Positions 40,315 to 49,755 of a DNA stretch of 50,125 bases are shown piece by piece; position 1 is the first letter of the stretch; every line of letters starts with the position of its first letter. The translations under genes and the position numbers were made by a program. The notes below the pieces were generated by a model, which saw nothing but the letters and a program-made list of their open reading frames with translations, did no database searches and was not told the origin of the DNA. Origin of the DNA: Cytophagales bacterium (GTDB taxonomy: Bacteria > Bacteroidota > Bacteroidia > Cytophagales > Cyclobacteriaceae); contig JADBYQ010000045.1 in assembly GCA_020402945.1 (NCBI GenBank), positions 1 to 50,125 of the forward strand, in the 5' to 3' direction.

Positions 40315-40656
40315 TTAATCCCTTCTAATTAGATAGTCAGACAGGGTTTTTTGCAATCTCTCAAGTCTCACTGGTAAAATACTGCCAATACTTCCCATTA
40401 ACGTTTTGGTTGATAAAACGGTGAGAAATCCTAATCTAATTAAAGAAGGTTGAACCAAACCCGACTGCCTGAAATCGCGGTCATTCAAATTGATTATTTC
40501 ATCAAAATTAAGTACCTGCTGACTAAGCTGCGAACTGATTCCGCAAACAAGCAAATCATTAAATGGAGGCATTTTCTTTAAAATCAAGGCAGGTCTCACT
40601 TTTGACTTTCCGTCAGATTGAATAAGAGAAACCAAAACAACATCACCTTCCTTCAT
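40315..40656 (-). CDS. MazF/PemK-type toxin
   Basis: 113 residues. The start MKEGDVVLVSLIQSDGKSKVRPALILKK matches the MazF/PemK fold (VRPALIL strand), with a later region VQPSLIRLGFLTVLS typical of this SH3-barrel family. It would be an mRNA interferase. The preceding gene overlaps it by 14 bp and is the likely antitoxin. It lies between serS and the ABC operon and looks accessory. Confidence 0.8.
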   Translation of the reverse strand: MKEGDVVLVSLIQSDGKSKVRPALILKKMPPFNDLLVCGISSQLSQQVLNFDEIINLNDRDFRQSGLVQPSLIRLGFLTVLSTKTLMGSIGSILPVRLERLQKTLSDYLIRRD

Positions 40657-40855
40657 AGAATGGATTAGGCTCTGTTACGAGAGATACAGAATATTCTGGC
40701 TCGCCTTCTGAATAGGCTTTGGAGAAATTCTGGTGAGAAGTCACTTGCCAATCATCTAATTCACTTTTTAACTGGTACTCACCGGGCTGTAAATGAAGAA
40801 AATGAAGAAGAGCCGCATAGCTTTTCTCGTCCTTGATTTTTATTGTTAATTCCAT
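40643..40855 (-). CDS. Putative antitoxin of the MazF-like toxin
   Basis: 70 residues, overlapping the MazF-like toxin by 14 bp on the same strand. The N-terminus (MELTIKIKDEKSYAALLHFLHLQ) is a short helical segment; the rest is extended and acidic (SKAYSEGEPEYSVSLVTEPNPFYEG), consistent with a C-terminal toxin-binding tail. No DNA-binding motif is recognised, so the call relies on gene order. Confidence 0.6.
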   Translation of the reverse strand: MELTIKIKDEKSYAALLHFLHLQPGEYQLKSELDDWQVTSHQNFSKAYSEGEPEYSVSLVTEPNPFYEGR

Positions 40856-40880
40856 TTAGAAGCTAAAATACAAAAGTTTT

Positions 40881-42155
40881 TTATTTAATGATATCAAACC
40901 CTGTCCACGGCACCAACACCTTTGGAATCTTAATCCCGTCTTTTGTTTGATTATTTTCTAAAATGGCAGCTACAATTCGAGGTAGCGCTAACGCGCTTCC
41001 GTTCAATGTATGGAGTAGTTGTGTTTTGCCTTCTTTATTCTTGTAGCGCAATTTCAGGCGGTTTGCCTGAAAAGCCTCGAAATTACTAACGGAGCTTACT
41101 TCCAGCCAGCGCTGCTGAGCGGCAGAAAAAACTTCAAAGTCGTAGGTCATGGCAGAGTTAAAGCCCATATCGCCACCGCAGAGTAGTAGCCTGCGGTAAG
41201 GCAACTCTAATTTTTCGAGCAGTCCGGCTACATGCTGGCTCATCTCTTCCAATAACGCGTAAGAATTTTCCGGTTTACTGATCTGAACGATTTCTACTTT
41301 ATCAAATTGATGCAGCCTGTTTAAGCCACGCACGTGCGCACCCCAGCTGCCGGCTTCGCGCCTGAAGCAGGGTGTGTACCCGGCATTTTTGATGGGTAAC
41401 TCATCTTCACTTAACATCACATCTCGATAGAGATTAGTGATAGGTACTTCTGCAGTGGGGATTAAATACAAGCCATCCTCATTGATAAAATACATCTGTC
41501 CTTCTTTATCCGGAAGTTGACCAGTTCCATACCCAGATGCTTCGTTGACCACAATAGGAGGCTGCATCTCGGTGTAGCCAGCCTTGTCCGCTTCACTTAA
41601 AAAAAAGTTGATTAATGCGCGCTGAAGTTTTGCACCCTTGCCTTTATAAACAGGAAACCCAGCACCTGCAATCTTTACGCCCAACTCAAAATCTATGATG
41701 TCATATTTTTTTATCAGCTCCCAATGAGGTTGAGCGTCCGCACCCAGATTAGGCGTTTGCCCAATTTGTTGTTCATAAATATTATCTTCTGCACTTTTGC
41801 CAGCTGGCACTTTTGCGGCAGGCACGTTTGGTATTTTATACAACACTTGTTGTAGTTCCTTTTCTACGACTTCCAATCGGCCAAGATTTTCCTTAATTAA
41901 TTGCTTGGATAAACTTACTTGGCTGCGCAGTTGAGTAGCTTCTTCCAACTTACCCATTTTCATCAGCTCGCCAATCTTTTTGGAATCCTGATTGGATTGT
42001 GTTTCGCTTTCTTGATTTTGTGTTTGGATAGACCTTTTTTGTATATCCAGTTCCTTTGCCTTGAGAACCAATTCTTGCGCATCCTTGAAATTTCTTTTCG
42101 CTAAACCCTCTAGCACACGCCCTGTTTCTTCCCGTAATACTTGTAATTGCAACAT
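40881..42155 (-). CDS. serS: Serine--tRNA ligase
   Basis: 424 residues. The N-terminal coiled-coil arm (about 25-110) binds the tRNA long variable arm, and the class II core follows: motif 2 CFRREAGSWGAHVRGLNRLHQFDKVE and motif 3 LNGSALALPRIVAAILENNQ. It charges tRNA-Ser with serine. It diverges from rho across a 237-bp region. The start is the first ATG of the frame (MLQLQVLREETGRVLEGL), as in other SerRS. Confidence 0.97.
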   Translation of the reverse strand: MLQLQVLREETGRVLEGLAKRNFKDAQELVLKAKELDIQKRSIQTQNQESETQSNQDSKKIGELMKMGKLEEATQLRSQVSLSKQLIKENLGRLEVVEKELQQVLYKIPNVPAAKVPAGKSAEDNIYEQQIGQTPNLGADAQPHWELIKKYDIIDFELGVKIAGAGFPVYKGKGAKLQRALINFFLSEADKAGYTEMQPPIVVNEASGYGTGQLPDKEGQMYFINEDGLYLIPTAEVPITNLYRDVMLSEDELPIKNAGYTPCFRREAGSWGAHVRGLNRLHQFDKVEIVQISKPENSYALLEEMSQHVAGLLEKLELPYRRLLLCGGDMGFNSAMTYDFEVFSAAQQRWLEVSSVSNFEAFQANRLKLRYKNKEGKTQLLHTLNGSALALPRIVAAILENNQTKDGIKIPKVLVPWTGFDIIK

Positions 42156-42201
42156 ATCTATCGATTAAGAGGCCAAAAATAGCCAATAAATTTTGAGCTG
42201 A

Positions 42202-42233
42202 TTTGATAGTATTCAAATTTTGCTTTATACTTG
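42202..42233 (+). promoter_or_regulatory. Promoter of rho
   Basis: TTTG (42202-42205) and TATACTTG (42226-42233, one base off the -7 consensus) are separated by 20 bp. The rho ATG is at 42393, so the leader is about 155 bases with no recognised structure. A long rho leader is where autoregulation acts in other bacteria; nothing here proves it. Confidence 0.5.
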
Positions 42234-42392
42234 CAGGGTCAATGCGGTCTCGCTGACTATCAATCAATAAATATTCTGGTACTTTATTTCTTCTTTAAGT
42301 CTATAGTGGTATAATGTTTTGTCTGTTGCTGTCTATCAGCATTTTCATTAAAAATATATTTTTTGTTCTCTAACCTATCTATTTGATCCTAC

Positions 42393-43979
42393 ATGCACAC
42401 AATTGATGAACTCAATGATAAGCTCATTTCTGAGCTCAAGGAATTAGCCGAAGGCCTCGGTGTTAAAAATGCTAAGAAATTGGCAAAAGAAGAATTAGTC
42501 TACAAGATACTAGACCAGCAGGCGGTAACCGGCACAGGCGATACCCAAACTCCCAAAAAAATGAACGAAGGAGGAGAACCCGAACGTAGAATGCGACCAC
42601 GCAAACGCGAAAATGTAGCACCTGCTCCAGCCGAAGTGCAGCCGGAAAAGGGAAATGAAGAGGTAAGCAGTGAAGAGATGCTTAAAACGTTGGACTTTCA
42701 AATCGACCAGCGCGCTACTAGTTTTGAAGAGCAGCCTACCGAGGCTCCATCGGGTAATGTAGAAACCCCTTCACAACAAGAAAGGCGAGAAGATAGACCC
42801 TCTCATCCAAACCAACAGTCCAATCAGCAGCATCAGCCAAGACGTGAAAATCTGGTAAAAGATTTTGATGGCGTTGTTTCCAACGAAGGTGTTCTTGAAA
42901 TTATGCAAGATGGATATGGATTCCTACGCTCTTCAGATTATAACTACTTGGCTAGCCCGGATGATATTTATGTGTCTCCTTCGCAGATAAAATTATTTGG
43001 CTTGAAATTGGGTGATACGGTTCGTGGCCAAATTCGTCCACCAAAAGAAGGAGAAAAATATTTTGCCTTATTGAAAGTGGATAGCGTCAATGGCAAAACA
43101 ACAGAAGAGATACGCGACCGTGTGGCATTTGAATATTTGACGCCCCTTTTTCCGGAGCAAAAATTGAAATTGAGCACCACACACGATAATATGTCCATGC
43201 GAATCATGGATCTTTTTTCACCTATCGGAAAAGGACAACGTGGTATGATTGTCGCGCAGCCTAAAACCGGTAAGACGGTTTTGTTGAAAAATATTGCCAA
43301 TGCCATTGCGGAAAATCATCCGGAGGTGTATTTGCTGGTGTTGCTAATTGATGAACGCCCGGAAGAGGTAACCGATATGGCGCGCAGCGTTAGGGCAGAA
43401 GTAATTGCCTCTACCTTCGATGAACAAGCTGAACGACACGTAAAGGTCGCAAGCATTGTATTGGAAAAAGCAAAACGTATGACAGAGTGCGGTCATGATG
43501 TGGTGATTTTGTTGGATTCGATTACGCGTTTAGCCCGAGCTTATAACACGGTGGTTCCTTCTTCGGGAAAGATTCTTTCTGGTGGTGTAGATGCCAATGC
43601 CTTGCATAAACCAAAACGCTTTTTCGGGGCTGCCCGTAAAATTGAAAATGGTGGATCATTGACAATCATTGCCACTGCCTTGATTGACACAGGATCGAAA
43701 ATGGACGAGGTAATTTTTGAAGAGTTCAAAGGAACAGGCAACATGGAATTGGTGCTTGACCGCAAGCTTTCCAACAGAAGAGTTTATCCGGCCATCGATG
43801 TTCCGGCTTCGGGAACGAGACGTGAAGACTTGTTGATGAAGGAAGAAGAGCTTCAGCGTGTTTGGATTTTGAGGAAGTTCATGGCTGATATGAATCCGGT
43901 TGAGGCGATGGAATTCCTACAATCAAAAATGAAGGGCACCCGCAACAACGAGGAGTTTTTGATATCTATGAACGGATAA
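42393..43979 (+). CDS. rho: Transcription termination factor Rho
   Basis: 528 residues, longer than E. coli Rho (419). An N-terminal Rho_N/SAP-like helix set ([21 protein letters not shown]) is followed by a low-complexity linker (about 45-150, rich in Glu, Gln, Pro; [10 protein letters not shown]), the cold-shock RNA-binding domain ([21 protein letters not shown]...) and the ATPase core with Walker A QPKTGKT (near 288) and Walker [17 protein letters not shown]. The Q-loop/secondary RNA site block [22 protein letters not shown] is intact. The linker insert is typical of Bacteroidota Rho. A terminator follows at 44002. Confidence 0.97.
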   Translation: MHTIDELNDKLISELKELAEGLGVKNAKKLAKEELVYKILDQQAVTGTGDTQTPKKMNEGGEPERRMRPRKRENVAPAPAEVQPEKGNEEVSSEEMLKTLDFQIDQRATSFEEQPTEAPSGNVETPSQQERREDRPSHPNQQSNQQHQPRRENLVKDFDGVVSNEGVLEIMQDGYGFLRSSDYNYLASPDDIYVSPSQIKLFGLKLGDTVRGQIRPPKEGEKYFALLKVDSVNGKTTEEIRDRVAFEYLTPLFPEQKLKLSTTHDNMSMRIMDLFSPIGKGQRGMIVAQPKTGKTVLLKNIANAIAENHPEVYLLVLLIDERPEEVTDMARSVRAEVIASTFDEQAERHVKVASIVLEKAKRMTECGHDVVILLDSITRLARAYNTVVPSSGKILSGGVDANALHKPKRFFGAARKIENGGSLTIIATALIDTGSKMDEVIFEEFKGTGNMELVLDRKLSNRRVYPAIDVPASGTRREDLLMKEEELQRVWILRKFMADMNPVEAMEFLQSKMKGTRNNEEFLISMNG

Positions 43980-44001
43980 TTTTAAAAAAAAAAGAGCTTA
44001 A

Positions 44002-44040
44002 AAAGCGTGTCGAGTTTTACTCAACACGCTTTATTTTTTT
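44002..44040. terminator. Terminator of rho, embedded in the glycosyltransferase 3' end
   Basis: AAAGCGTGT (44002-44010) pairs with ACACGCTTT (44024-44032), extended by GAG/CTC after one mismatch, then ATTTTTTT. An A-rich run on the left side gives a U-tract for the opposite strand too. The right arm encodes the last codons of the convergent glycosyltransferase (KIKRVE). Confidence 0.8.
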
Positions 44041-45042
44041 CCAGACGCCATGATCAACTCCGCGTAAATAGTGAACAAGACCTACGTAAGCAGCTGCATT
44101 CATCATTGCAAACTGGAACGGAATGCCAATAAAAAATGGAAGCTTGGTCTGGTGACGCAGCCCTACGCCAACCAATGCCAACAAGTAAGTCATTATTTGC
44201 AATGCAAAAAAGAGCTGAAACATCTTGTCGTTATTCGCCAAAAAATAGGTAACTACGAACAAAAGAGGAAGTATAAATGGAACCACCGCCCATCTCAGCA
44301 CCCGGTGCGAAATCAGTAGGTAACTAAGCCAGGGATATTTGATCACGTTAAATAGCCGTGCATAACTCACTATTTCGCGAAAGCCCCCGGCACAAATCCG
44401 CACTTTACGCTTCCATTCTTCGGCCATGTTTGATGATGGTTTTTCTTCGGCCCATGCATTCGGTTCGTAAACTACTTTGAACCCACGCTCTACAATAGAG
44501 AGAGACAAAGCGAAATCTTCAATAATGGTTTGCGAAGGCAACGGTACAAACAATTCCTTACGAAAAGAAAATAACTCACCGGCAGCACCTACCACTGAAA
44601 AAAGATGGCTGTCTACTTTTTTCAAAAATGACTCATATCGCCAGTAGAACCCTTCACCCACGCCTGCACCCATTGCCATTACTTTTTTCTCGCCCGCTAC
44701 CGCGCCTACTTTAGGGTCGTGATAGTGTTTCACAATTTCATTCAGAGCTTCGCTGTTGAGCATACTGTTGGCATCGGTGAGGACGATGATAGGTGCATCG
44801 ATCATTGGCATGATACGTTCAATGGCGACCCGCTTGCCAGCTCGCTTCGGTTCATGAAAAACTGTGAGGCGAGGATATTGCATCAGCATGTCAGTCGAGC
44901 CATCGGTTGAACCATCTGTCACAAAAACGATATCTAATTTTTCCTTCGGATAATTCAATGCCAAGCAATTCTTGACCTTTTCAGTTAAAATGGATTCCTC
45001 ATTATAACAGGCCACCACCAAGGCTATTTTTTCATCGTTCAT
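44017..45042 (-). CDS. Membrane glycosyltransferase, family 2
   Basis: 341 residues from ATG 45042 (MNDEKIALVVACYNEES). GT2 features: the nucleotide-sugar-binding start VVACYNEE, VTDGSTDGS, DxD-like LTDANSM, the acceptor-side Glu-Asp in TIIEDFALSLSIVERG, and the E/RxxRW-like EEWKRKVRICAGG. Three C-terminal transmembrane segments follow (AVVPFILPLLFVVTYFLA..., LFFALQIMTYLLALVGVGL, FFIGIPFQFAMMNAAAYVGLV). The usual N-terminal transmembrane helix is not in this frame: it lies in an overlapping ORF (45032-45145) in another frame, so the gene is either frame-split or translationally coupled to it. Confidence 0.88.
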   Translation of the reverse strand: MNDEKIALVVACYNEESILTEKVKNCLALNYPKEKLDIVFVTDGSTDGSTDMLMQYPRLTVFHEPKRAGKRVAIERIMPMIDAPIIVLTDANSMLNSEALNEIVKHYHDPKVGAVAGEKKVMAMGAGVGEGFYWRYESFLKKVDSHLFSVVGAAGELFSFRKELFVPLPSQTIIEDFALSLSIVERGFKVVYEPNAWAEEKPSSNMAEEWKRKVRICAGGFREIVSYARLFNVIKYPWLSYLLISHRVLRWAVVPFILPLLFVVTYFLANNDKMFQLFFALQIMTYLLALVGVGLRHQTKLPFFIGIPFQFAMMNAAAYVGLVHYLRGVDHGVWKKIKRVE

Positions 45043-45145
45043 ATTTAAGGAGTTTAGTGAAACGCTTGAAAAGGCTACCCAGCAATGCATAGCCTCCGTA
45101 GGCATGAACAACCACTGCACACATTAGATAGAAACCGAACTTCAT
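45032..45145 (-). CDS. 37-residue transmembrane ORF overlapping the glycosyltransferase start
   Basis: ATG at 45145 to a TGA at 45032, overlapping the GT2 start by 11 bases. It encodes one hydrophobic helix (MKFGFYLMCAVVVHAYGGYA, then LLGSLFKRFTKLLKYER). The AYGGYALLGSLFKR region looks like the N-terminal helix of membrane GT2 enzymes (typically AYLGYPLLL). It may be the displaced start of the enzyme or a real small partner protein. Confidence 0.5.
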   Translation of the reverse strand: MKFGFYLMCAVVVHAYGGYALLGSLFKRFTKLLKYER

Positions 45146-45377
45146 TTGATAACTTTTAGTTTAAGAGGCGTAGACTGCCAACTTCTCCCATTTTAGATTA
45201 TTTTTCCCAAAATGGAATAGTTGCTTGCTTATTTTGCTTGCCAATGAATCAAATGTAATGGCAGCTTCATCGAAAAATGCTGTTTTTCGACCAATTGGCG
45301 GCATGATTCGGTTAATTCACTCTTTTTACAGCCTTACCCAGTTAATCGCACGCACTTTGCATTAAGGGCAACTCACA

Positions 45378-48300
45378 ATGAAAGCAAACTCCCTTTTTGC
45401 TAACAAACGCCAAGAGATTCTGACGATCTCCCGTAAAATGATTGCTGCTCAAGAAGAAAGTGCGGTAACTCAGAGCTTGATTGAAGGTCTGTGTAAATTA
45501 ATGCACTACGATACGATGGCTGTATATCTGGCCATACCGGAAGAGAATCTGTTGCGGCCAATCATTGTAGAAGGGCCAACCGTATCAAACCCGGATTTAA
45601 GTGCTTGGTCAATTCCTATAGGTTGTGGCATTATAGGAGATGTGCTGGCGATTGGAGTAGCTGAACGAATTGAAAATGCGCATTTGGATAAGCGCACTCT
45701 TTACCCACCCAATGTATTAATGCCGAAAGAACAGTTGATGATATTTCCATTAAAACAAGGAGAAAAGAGCTGGGGAGCATTGGTTATTAATCGAATTTCC
45801 GATTCTGCCTTTTCGGACGATGAATTTGAGACAGCCGAGTTTCTTGCTTCGTATGCTTCTCTTGCGCTCAATAATACAACCCTCATAAAAAAACTACGCG
45901 AGAAAGAGCAAGCCCAAACTACTGTTCTCAAAGCCATTCCGGATTCGATTTTTAGAATCCGTCAAAAGGATAATCACTTATTCGTGGTGAGCAAAAGCGG
46001 AAAAGTTCGACCTATAGAAACTATTATAGAATCGCAGCTCGTAAGTCTGTATCATCAGAATTTTTTAAAATCGATTGCCACCCAAGAATTGGTAACTTTT
46101 GAGCACACGTCTCAGCACAAAAGTCAGCAACTCTTTTTTGAAGCTCGCATTGTTTACATGAACAATGACGAGTGTTTGGCACTGGTTCGAAATGTGACCG
46201 AAGCCAAAGCCATTCGCAAAGAATTACAAAAATCGGAAGCGCTTAAGCGCATTATTGTTGATACCATTTCGGATGTGGTAATCACGGTAGATCGTTCCGG
46301 CACTATTTTGTTTGTCAATGAAGTAGCCGAGAAAATATTTGGATACACCAAGCAAGAATTGGAAGGCGAAAAGTTACACTTGATTATTCCGGATTACTTA
46401 CGAGCTCTTCACGAAAAAGCCATGGCGAATTATGTAGCCACCGGCACACGTAAACTACATAGCTGGATTGGTCTTGAGTTGCCCGGTTTGCATCGCGATC
46501 AACATGAAGTGCCTCTAGAAATTTCATTCGGAGAAACAAAGATTGATGGCGAATATATTTTTAGCGCCATTATTCGCGATATCTCACTTCGTAAGAAAGA
46601 AGAGTCTCTGATCAAATCTACTTCTGCTCGCTTGAGCCGGTTATTGCAAACGATGCATGCCGGTGTGTTAGTTGAAGATGAAAATCGAAAGATTGTTTTA
46701 ACCAATCAATTGTTTTGCTCCATGTTTGGAATTCCTGCCACACCTGAGATGATGGTAGGTGCAGATTGCAGTCAGTCTGCTGAACAAAGCAAAGGATATT
46801 TTGCTGACCCCGAAGGTTTTGTTACTCGCATCAATCACTTATTGATCGAACGTAAAAATGTATCGGGTGATGAATTAAAATTGGTAGATGGTCGTGTATT
46901 TGATCGTGACTATGTGCCTATTTATGTAGACGAGCAATACAAGGGGCACATGTGGGTGTATCACGATATTACTGCACGTAAACAAAATGAAGCGGAGCTA
47001 CTAAATGCAAAAAGGGAAGCAGAGACTTCTATGAAAGCCAAACAAGAATTTTTGGCACACATGAGTCATGAATTGCGCACGCCTATCAACGGTGTGTTGG
47101 GACTTGCCAATCTGATATCCGCATCTGAACTCAGTGCAACCAACAATCAATACATCAAAGGTATCCGAGCATCGGGCGAACATTTGCTTTCGCTTATCAA
47201 TGACGTTCTTGACCTGGCTAAAATCGAAGCGGGCAAACTGCAAGTTGCTGATCAACCCTTTAGTTTAAAGTCATTGATCACTACGTTGGTAGATGGGTTA
47301 AATCCTCTAGCGAATCATAAAGGAATCAAATTGCTTGTATCACTAGACGCGGCACTTCCCAATTGGTTAGTGGGTGATGTCGTTCGTGTCAATCAGATAT
47401 TAATGAACTTGATTTCGAACGCAATCAAATTTACAACCGAAGGAAGTGTAACACTGGCGTGTCATGCGCAAAAAAGACAAGAAGAATACGTGATTGAGTT
47501 TGCTGTACGCGACACAGGCATTGGTATTGCGAAAGAAAAGTTAGAAAGTATTTTCGAGAGCTTTACACAGGCAAATAACCAGATTTCGATTCAATACGGA
47601 GGCACAGGATTGGGATTGAGTATCGTTAGAGAACTGACTTCGCTGATGAAAGGAAATGTTTTGGTCGATAGCGAACTGGGAGTTGGCTCTTCGTTTGTAG
47701 TAGTCTTACCATTTAAGCCTGCCGCGCATGCGATCGAAGATATAGTTCCTACTTCAAGTCCATTCAGTGCACTCGGTTCTTCTAAAAATAAACGAGTGCT
47801 GGTTGCCGAAGACAATAAAATCAATCAATTGGTTGTGCGCAACACTTTGAATAAATGGGATTTGAATGTAACGCTGGTTGAAAATGGCCAGGAAGCTTTG
47901 AACCAACTAAAGAAGCATTCGTTTGATCTAGTGATATTGGATGTGCAAATGCCGATTATGGATGGGCTGGAGGCGACCCGCCTTATTCGATCAACATTAG
48001 CTGAACCCAAGTGCAGCGTTCCCATTATGGCCATGACCGCTTCGGTGCTTTATAATCCGGAACAGCGAGTGAAAGAAATTGGAATGAATGACTACATATC
48101 CAAACCATTTAAAGTAGAAGAGCTTCATGCTAAAATCAGTAAACTGCTTTCAGTGAAAACGGGTACGGTTGCAAAACAAAAAGCGGGTATTCGTGTTTCC
48201 AATAAACTTATTGATTTGAACTATCTCACTCAAATTGCGCCAGGCGATCAATCATTTGCCAATGAAATGCTTAGTCTGTTCGAGAAACAATCAGTTCAAT

Positions 48301-48548
48301 TTTTGGCACGGGCTAAGACAGATTTTATTTCTAAAAATTTCAATTCACTGGCGAAAGTAGCACATTCATTCAAGCCACAAGGTGCCTACTTGGGTGTGAA
48401 TGAGTTGAAAGAAATTGCCGGATCGTTGGAGAGCATTTCGCGAGAAGGAAAAGATGTTGATCAAATGGCCAGTTTACTGGCGCAAGCAGAAGTATTGATT
48501 GAAAGTATGAATAACGAAATCCCCGAATTAAAATCCAGACTAAAATGA
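45378..48548 (+). CDS. Hybrid sensor histidine kinase (GAF-PAS-PAS-HisKA-HATPase-REC-Hpt)
   Basis: 1056 residues, no clear transmembrane segments, so likely cytosolic. GAF-like N-domain (about 15-165), two PAS domains (about 285-405 and 410-535, preceded by a PAS-like segment), HisKA with His564 in MSHELRTPINGV, HATPase (N box NLISNAIKF, G1 DTGIGIA, G2 GGTGLGLSIV), a receiver domain with Asp855 (LVAEDNKINQLVV, VILDVQMPIMDG) and a C-terminal Hpt domain with His996 (VAHSFKPQGAYLG). It is a complete phosphorelay in one chain. Two response regulators follow with 4-bp overlaps. Confidence 0.95.
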   Translation: MKANSLFANKRQEILTISRKMIAAQEESAVTQSLIEGLCKLMHYDTMAVYLAIPEENLLRPIIVEGPTVSNPDLSAWSIPIGCGIIGDVLAIGVAERIENAHLDKRTLYPPNVLMPKEQLMIFPLKQGEKSWGALVINRISDSAFSDDEFETAEFLASYASLALNNTTLIKKLREKEQAQTTVLKAIPDSIFRIRQKDNHLFVVSKSGKVRPIETIIESQLVSLYHQNFLKSIATQELVTFEHTSQHKSQQLFFEARIVYMNNDECLALVRNVTEAKAIRKELQKSEALKRIIVDTISDVVITVDRSGTILFVNEVAEKIFGYTKQELEGEKLHLIIPDYLRALHEKAMANYVATGTRKLHSWIGLELPGLHRDQHEVPLEISFGETKIDGEYIFSAIIRDISLRKKEESLIKSTSARLSRLLQTMHAGVLVEDENRKIVLTNQLFCSMFGIPATPEMMVGADCSQSAEQSKGYFADPEGFVTRINHLLIERKNVSGDELKLVDGRVFDRDYVPIYVDEQYKGHMWVYHDITARKQNEAELLNAKREAETSMKAKQEFLAHMSHELRTPINGVLGLANLISASELSATNNQYIKGIRASGEHLLSLINDVLDLAKIEAGKLQVADQPFSLKSLITTLVDGLNPLANHKGIKLLVSLDAALPNWLVGDVVRVNQILMNLISNAIKFTTEGSVTLACHAQKRQEEYVIEFAVRDTGIGIAKEKLESIFESFTQANNQISIQYGGTGLGLSIVRELTSLMKGNVLVDSELGVGSSFVVVLPFKPAAHAIEDIVPTSSPFSALGSSKNKRVLVAEDNKINQLVVRNTLNKWDLNVTLVENGQEALNQLKKHSFDLVILDVQMPIMDGLEATRLIRSTLAEPKCSVPIMAMTASVLYNPEQRVKEIGMNDYISKPFKVEELHAKISKLLSVKTGTVAKQKAGIRVSNKLIDLNYLTQIAPGDQSFANEMLSLFEKQSVQFLARAKTDFISKNFNSLAKVAHSFKPQGAYLGVNELKEIAGSLESISREGKDVDQMASLLAQAEVLIESMNNEIPELKSRLK

Positions 48549-48958
48549 AATCTACAGATCAAATTAAGCCTTATTTATTGGTAGTTGATGATGAGCCTGC
48601 CTTGCGCCTGCTACTGGCAGCGTACTTTAAAAAGCAATACGAAGTGTTGCTTGCCGAAAATGGCGAACAAGCATTAGAAATGTTGAAGTTGAGTAAGCCG
48701 CAAGCGATGGTGGTCGACATTTCCATGGAAGGCATGGATGGACTATCGCTTATTCGCGAGTTGCGCGCATCTACCAAATGGCATCAGATCCCGATTTTAG
48801 TTTTATCCGGAAATGATACCAGTAATGACCGAATCGTAGCACTGCGTGCCGGTGCTGATGACTATCTGATAAAACCTTTCAATCCCGAGGAGCTGGAAGT
48901 ACGACTAGAAAACATTCAAAAGCGAATGGCTTCACTTACTAAAACAAAAGTACTATGA
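48545..48958 (+). CDS. Stand-alone response regulator (receiver domain)
   Basis: 137 residues, receiver domain only. Conserved residues: acidic pair Asp15/Asp16 (VVDDEPALR), phospho-acceptor Asp58 (MVVDISMEGMDG), Ser88 (VLSGND) and Lys110 (YLIKPF). It overlaps the kinase gene by 4 bp (ATGA) and the LytTR regulator gene by 4 bp. Without an output domain it may act as a phosphate sink, a shuttle from the Hpt of the kinase, or a protein-protein regulator. Confidence 0.92.
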   Translation: MKSTDQIKPYLLVVDDEPALRLLLAAYFKKQYEVLLAENGEQALEMLKLSKPQAMVVDISMEGMDGLSLIRELRASTKWHQIPILVLSGNDTSNDRIVALRAGADDYLIKPFNPEELEVRLENIQKRMASLTKTKVL

Positions 48959-49638
48959 TAACCTGCGCCATTATTGATGATGATTATATGTCACGTTTGG
49001 CATTGGAAACGTTGACCAAGCGCGTTCCATCTATGGAACTGAAAGGCTCTTTCAGCTCCGCTTTAGAAGCGCGATACTTTCTACAAAGCAATCCGGTGGA
49101 TTTAATCTTCGTGGATGTGGAAATGCCCGAACTATCCGGTTTAGATTTTATACGCACGCTTACTAAGAGGCCAGAGATCATCATTTCTTCTTCAAAAGAA
49201 AAATACGCGCTAGAAGCATTTGAAGTAGAGGTTACTGACTTTTTACTAAAGCCTGTTTCGCTGGAACGATTTCTAAAAACCGTGAACCGAATCGAAAGTA
49301 AATTGGCGGTCACTGCCAAGCCGATAAACGACAGCATGTTTATAAAAGCAAATAATCAATTGATCAACCTAAGTCTTTCGGCCATCAACTACGTAGAAGC
49401 GTATGGCGATTATGTAAATATCTATACAGAAAAAGACCGCTACATTGTTCACGGCACAATGAAAGGAATGGAAGCCAAACTTCCAGTAGATGAATTTGTG
49501 CGAGTGCATCGCTCGCATATTGTGCGGATCGACAAAATAAATGCTATAGAAGAAACGGTTATCATTATCGGGAAAAAATTGATTCCGATAGGAGACTCCT
49601 ATCGCAATTTATTGATGAATCAACTGAGTTTCTTCTAA
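48955..49638 (+). CDS. LytTR-family response regulator
   Basis: 227 residues. N-terminal receiver domain (1-115) with acidic residues at IIDDDYMSR, phospho-acceptor Asp54 (IFVDVEMPELSG), then a LytTR DNA-binding domain (about 125-225; FIKANNQLINLSLSAINYVEAYGDYVNIYT... and FVRVHRSHIVRIDKINAIE). It is the transcriptional output of the kinase cassette. Its target is unknown; the nearest downstream gene, a LruC-type lipoprotein, is disrupted by an insertion sequence. Confidence 0.94.
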   Translation: MITCAIIDDDYMSRLALETLTKRVPSMELKGSFSSALEARYFLQSNPVDLIFVDVEMPELSGLDFIRTLTKRPEIIISSSKEKYALEAFEVEVTDFLLKPVSLERFLKTVNRIESKLAVTAKPINDSMFIKANNQLINLSLSAINYVEAYGDYVNIYTEKDRYIVHGTMKGMEAKLPVDEFVRVHRSHIVRIDKINAIEETVIIIGKKLIPIGDSYRNLLMNQLSFF

Positions 49639-49755
49639 TCTTTCGTCTAATTAACAAAGCAATTAGTCGATAGAAGCATCTGCTTTGTCGAACAATTCGT
49701 GCGCGGCTTACGGCATCAGCTACTTTGCGGCCATCTAAATAAGCAACCAAGTAGC

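Noticed and set aside
49654-49688. Inverted repeat ACAAAGCA/TGCTTTGT as terminator of the kinase-regulator operon
   Set aside because: No T tract and a 19-base loop; a smaller competing hairpin (AAGCA-TC-TGCTT) shares the right arm. Not convincing.
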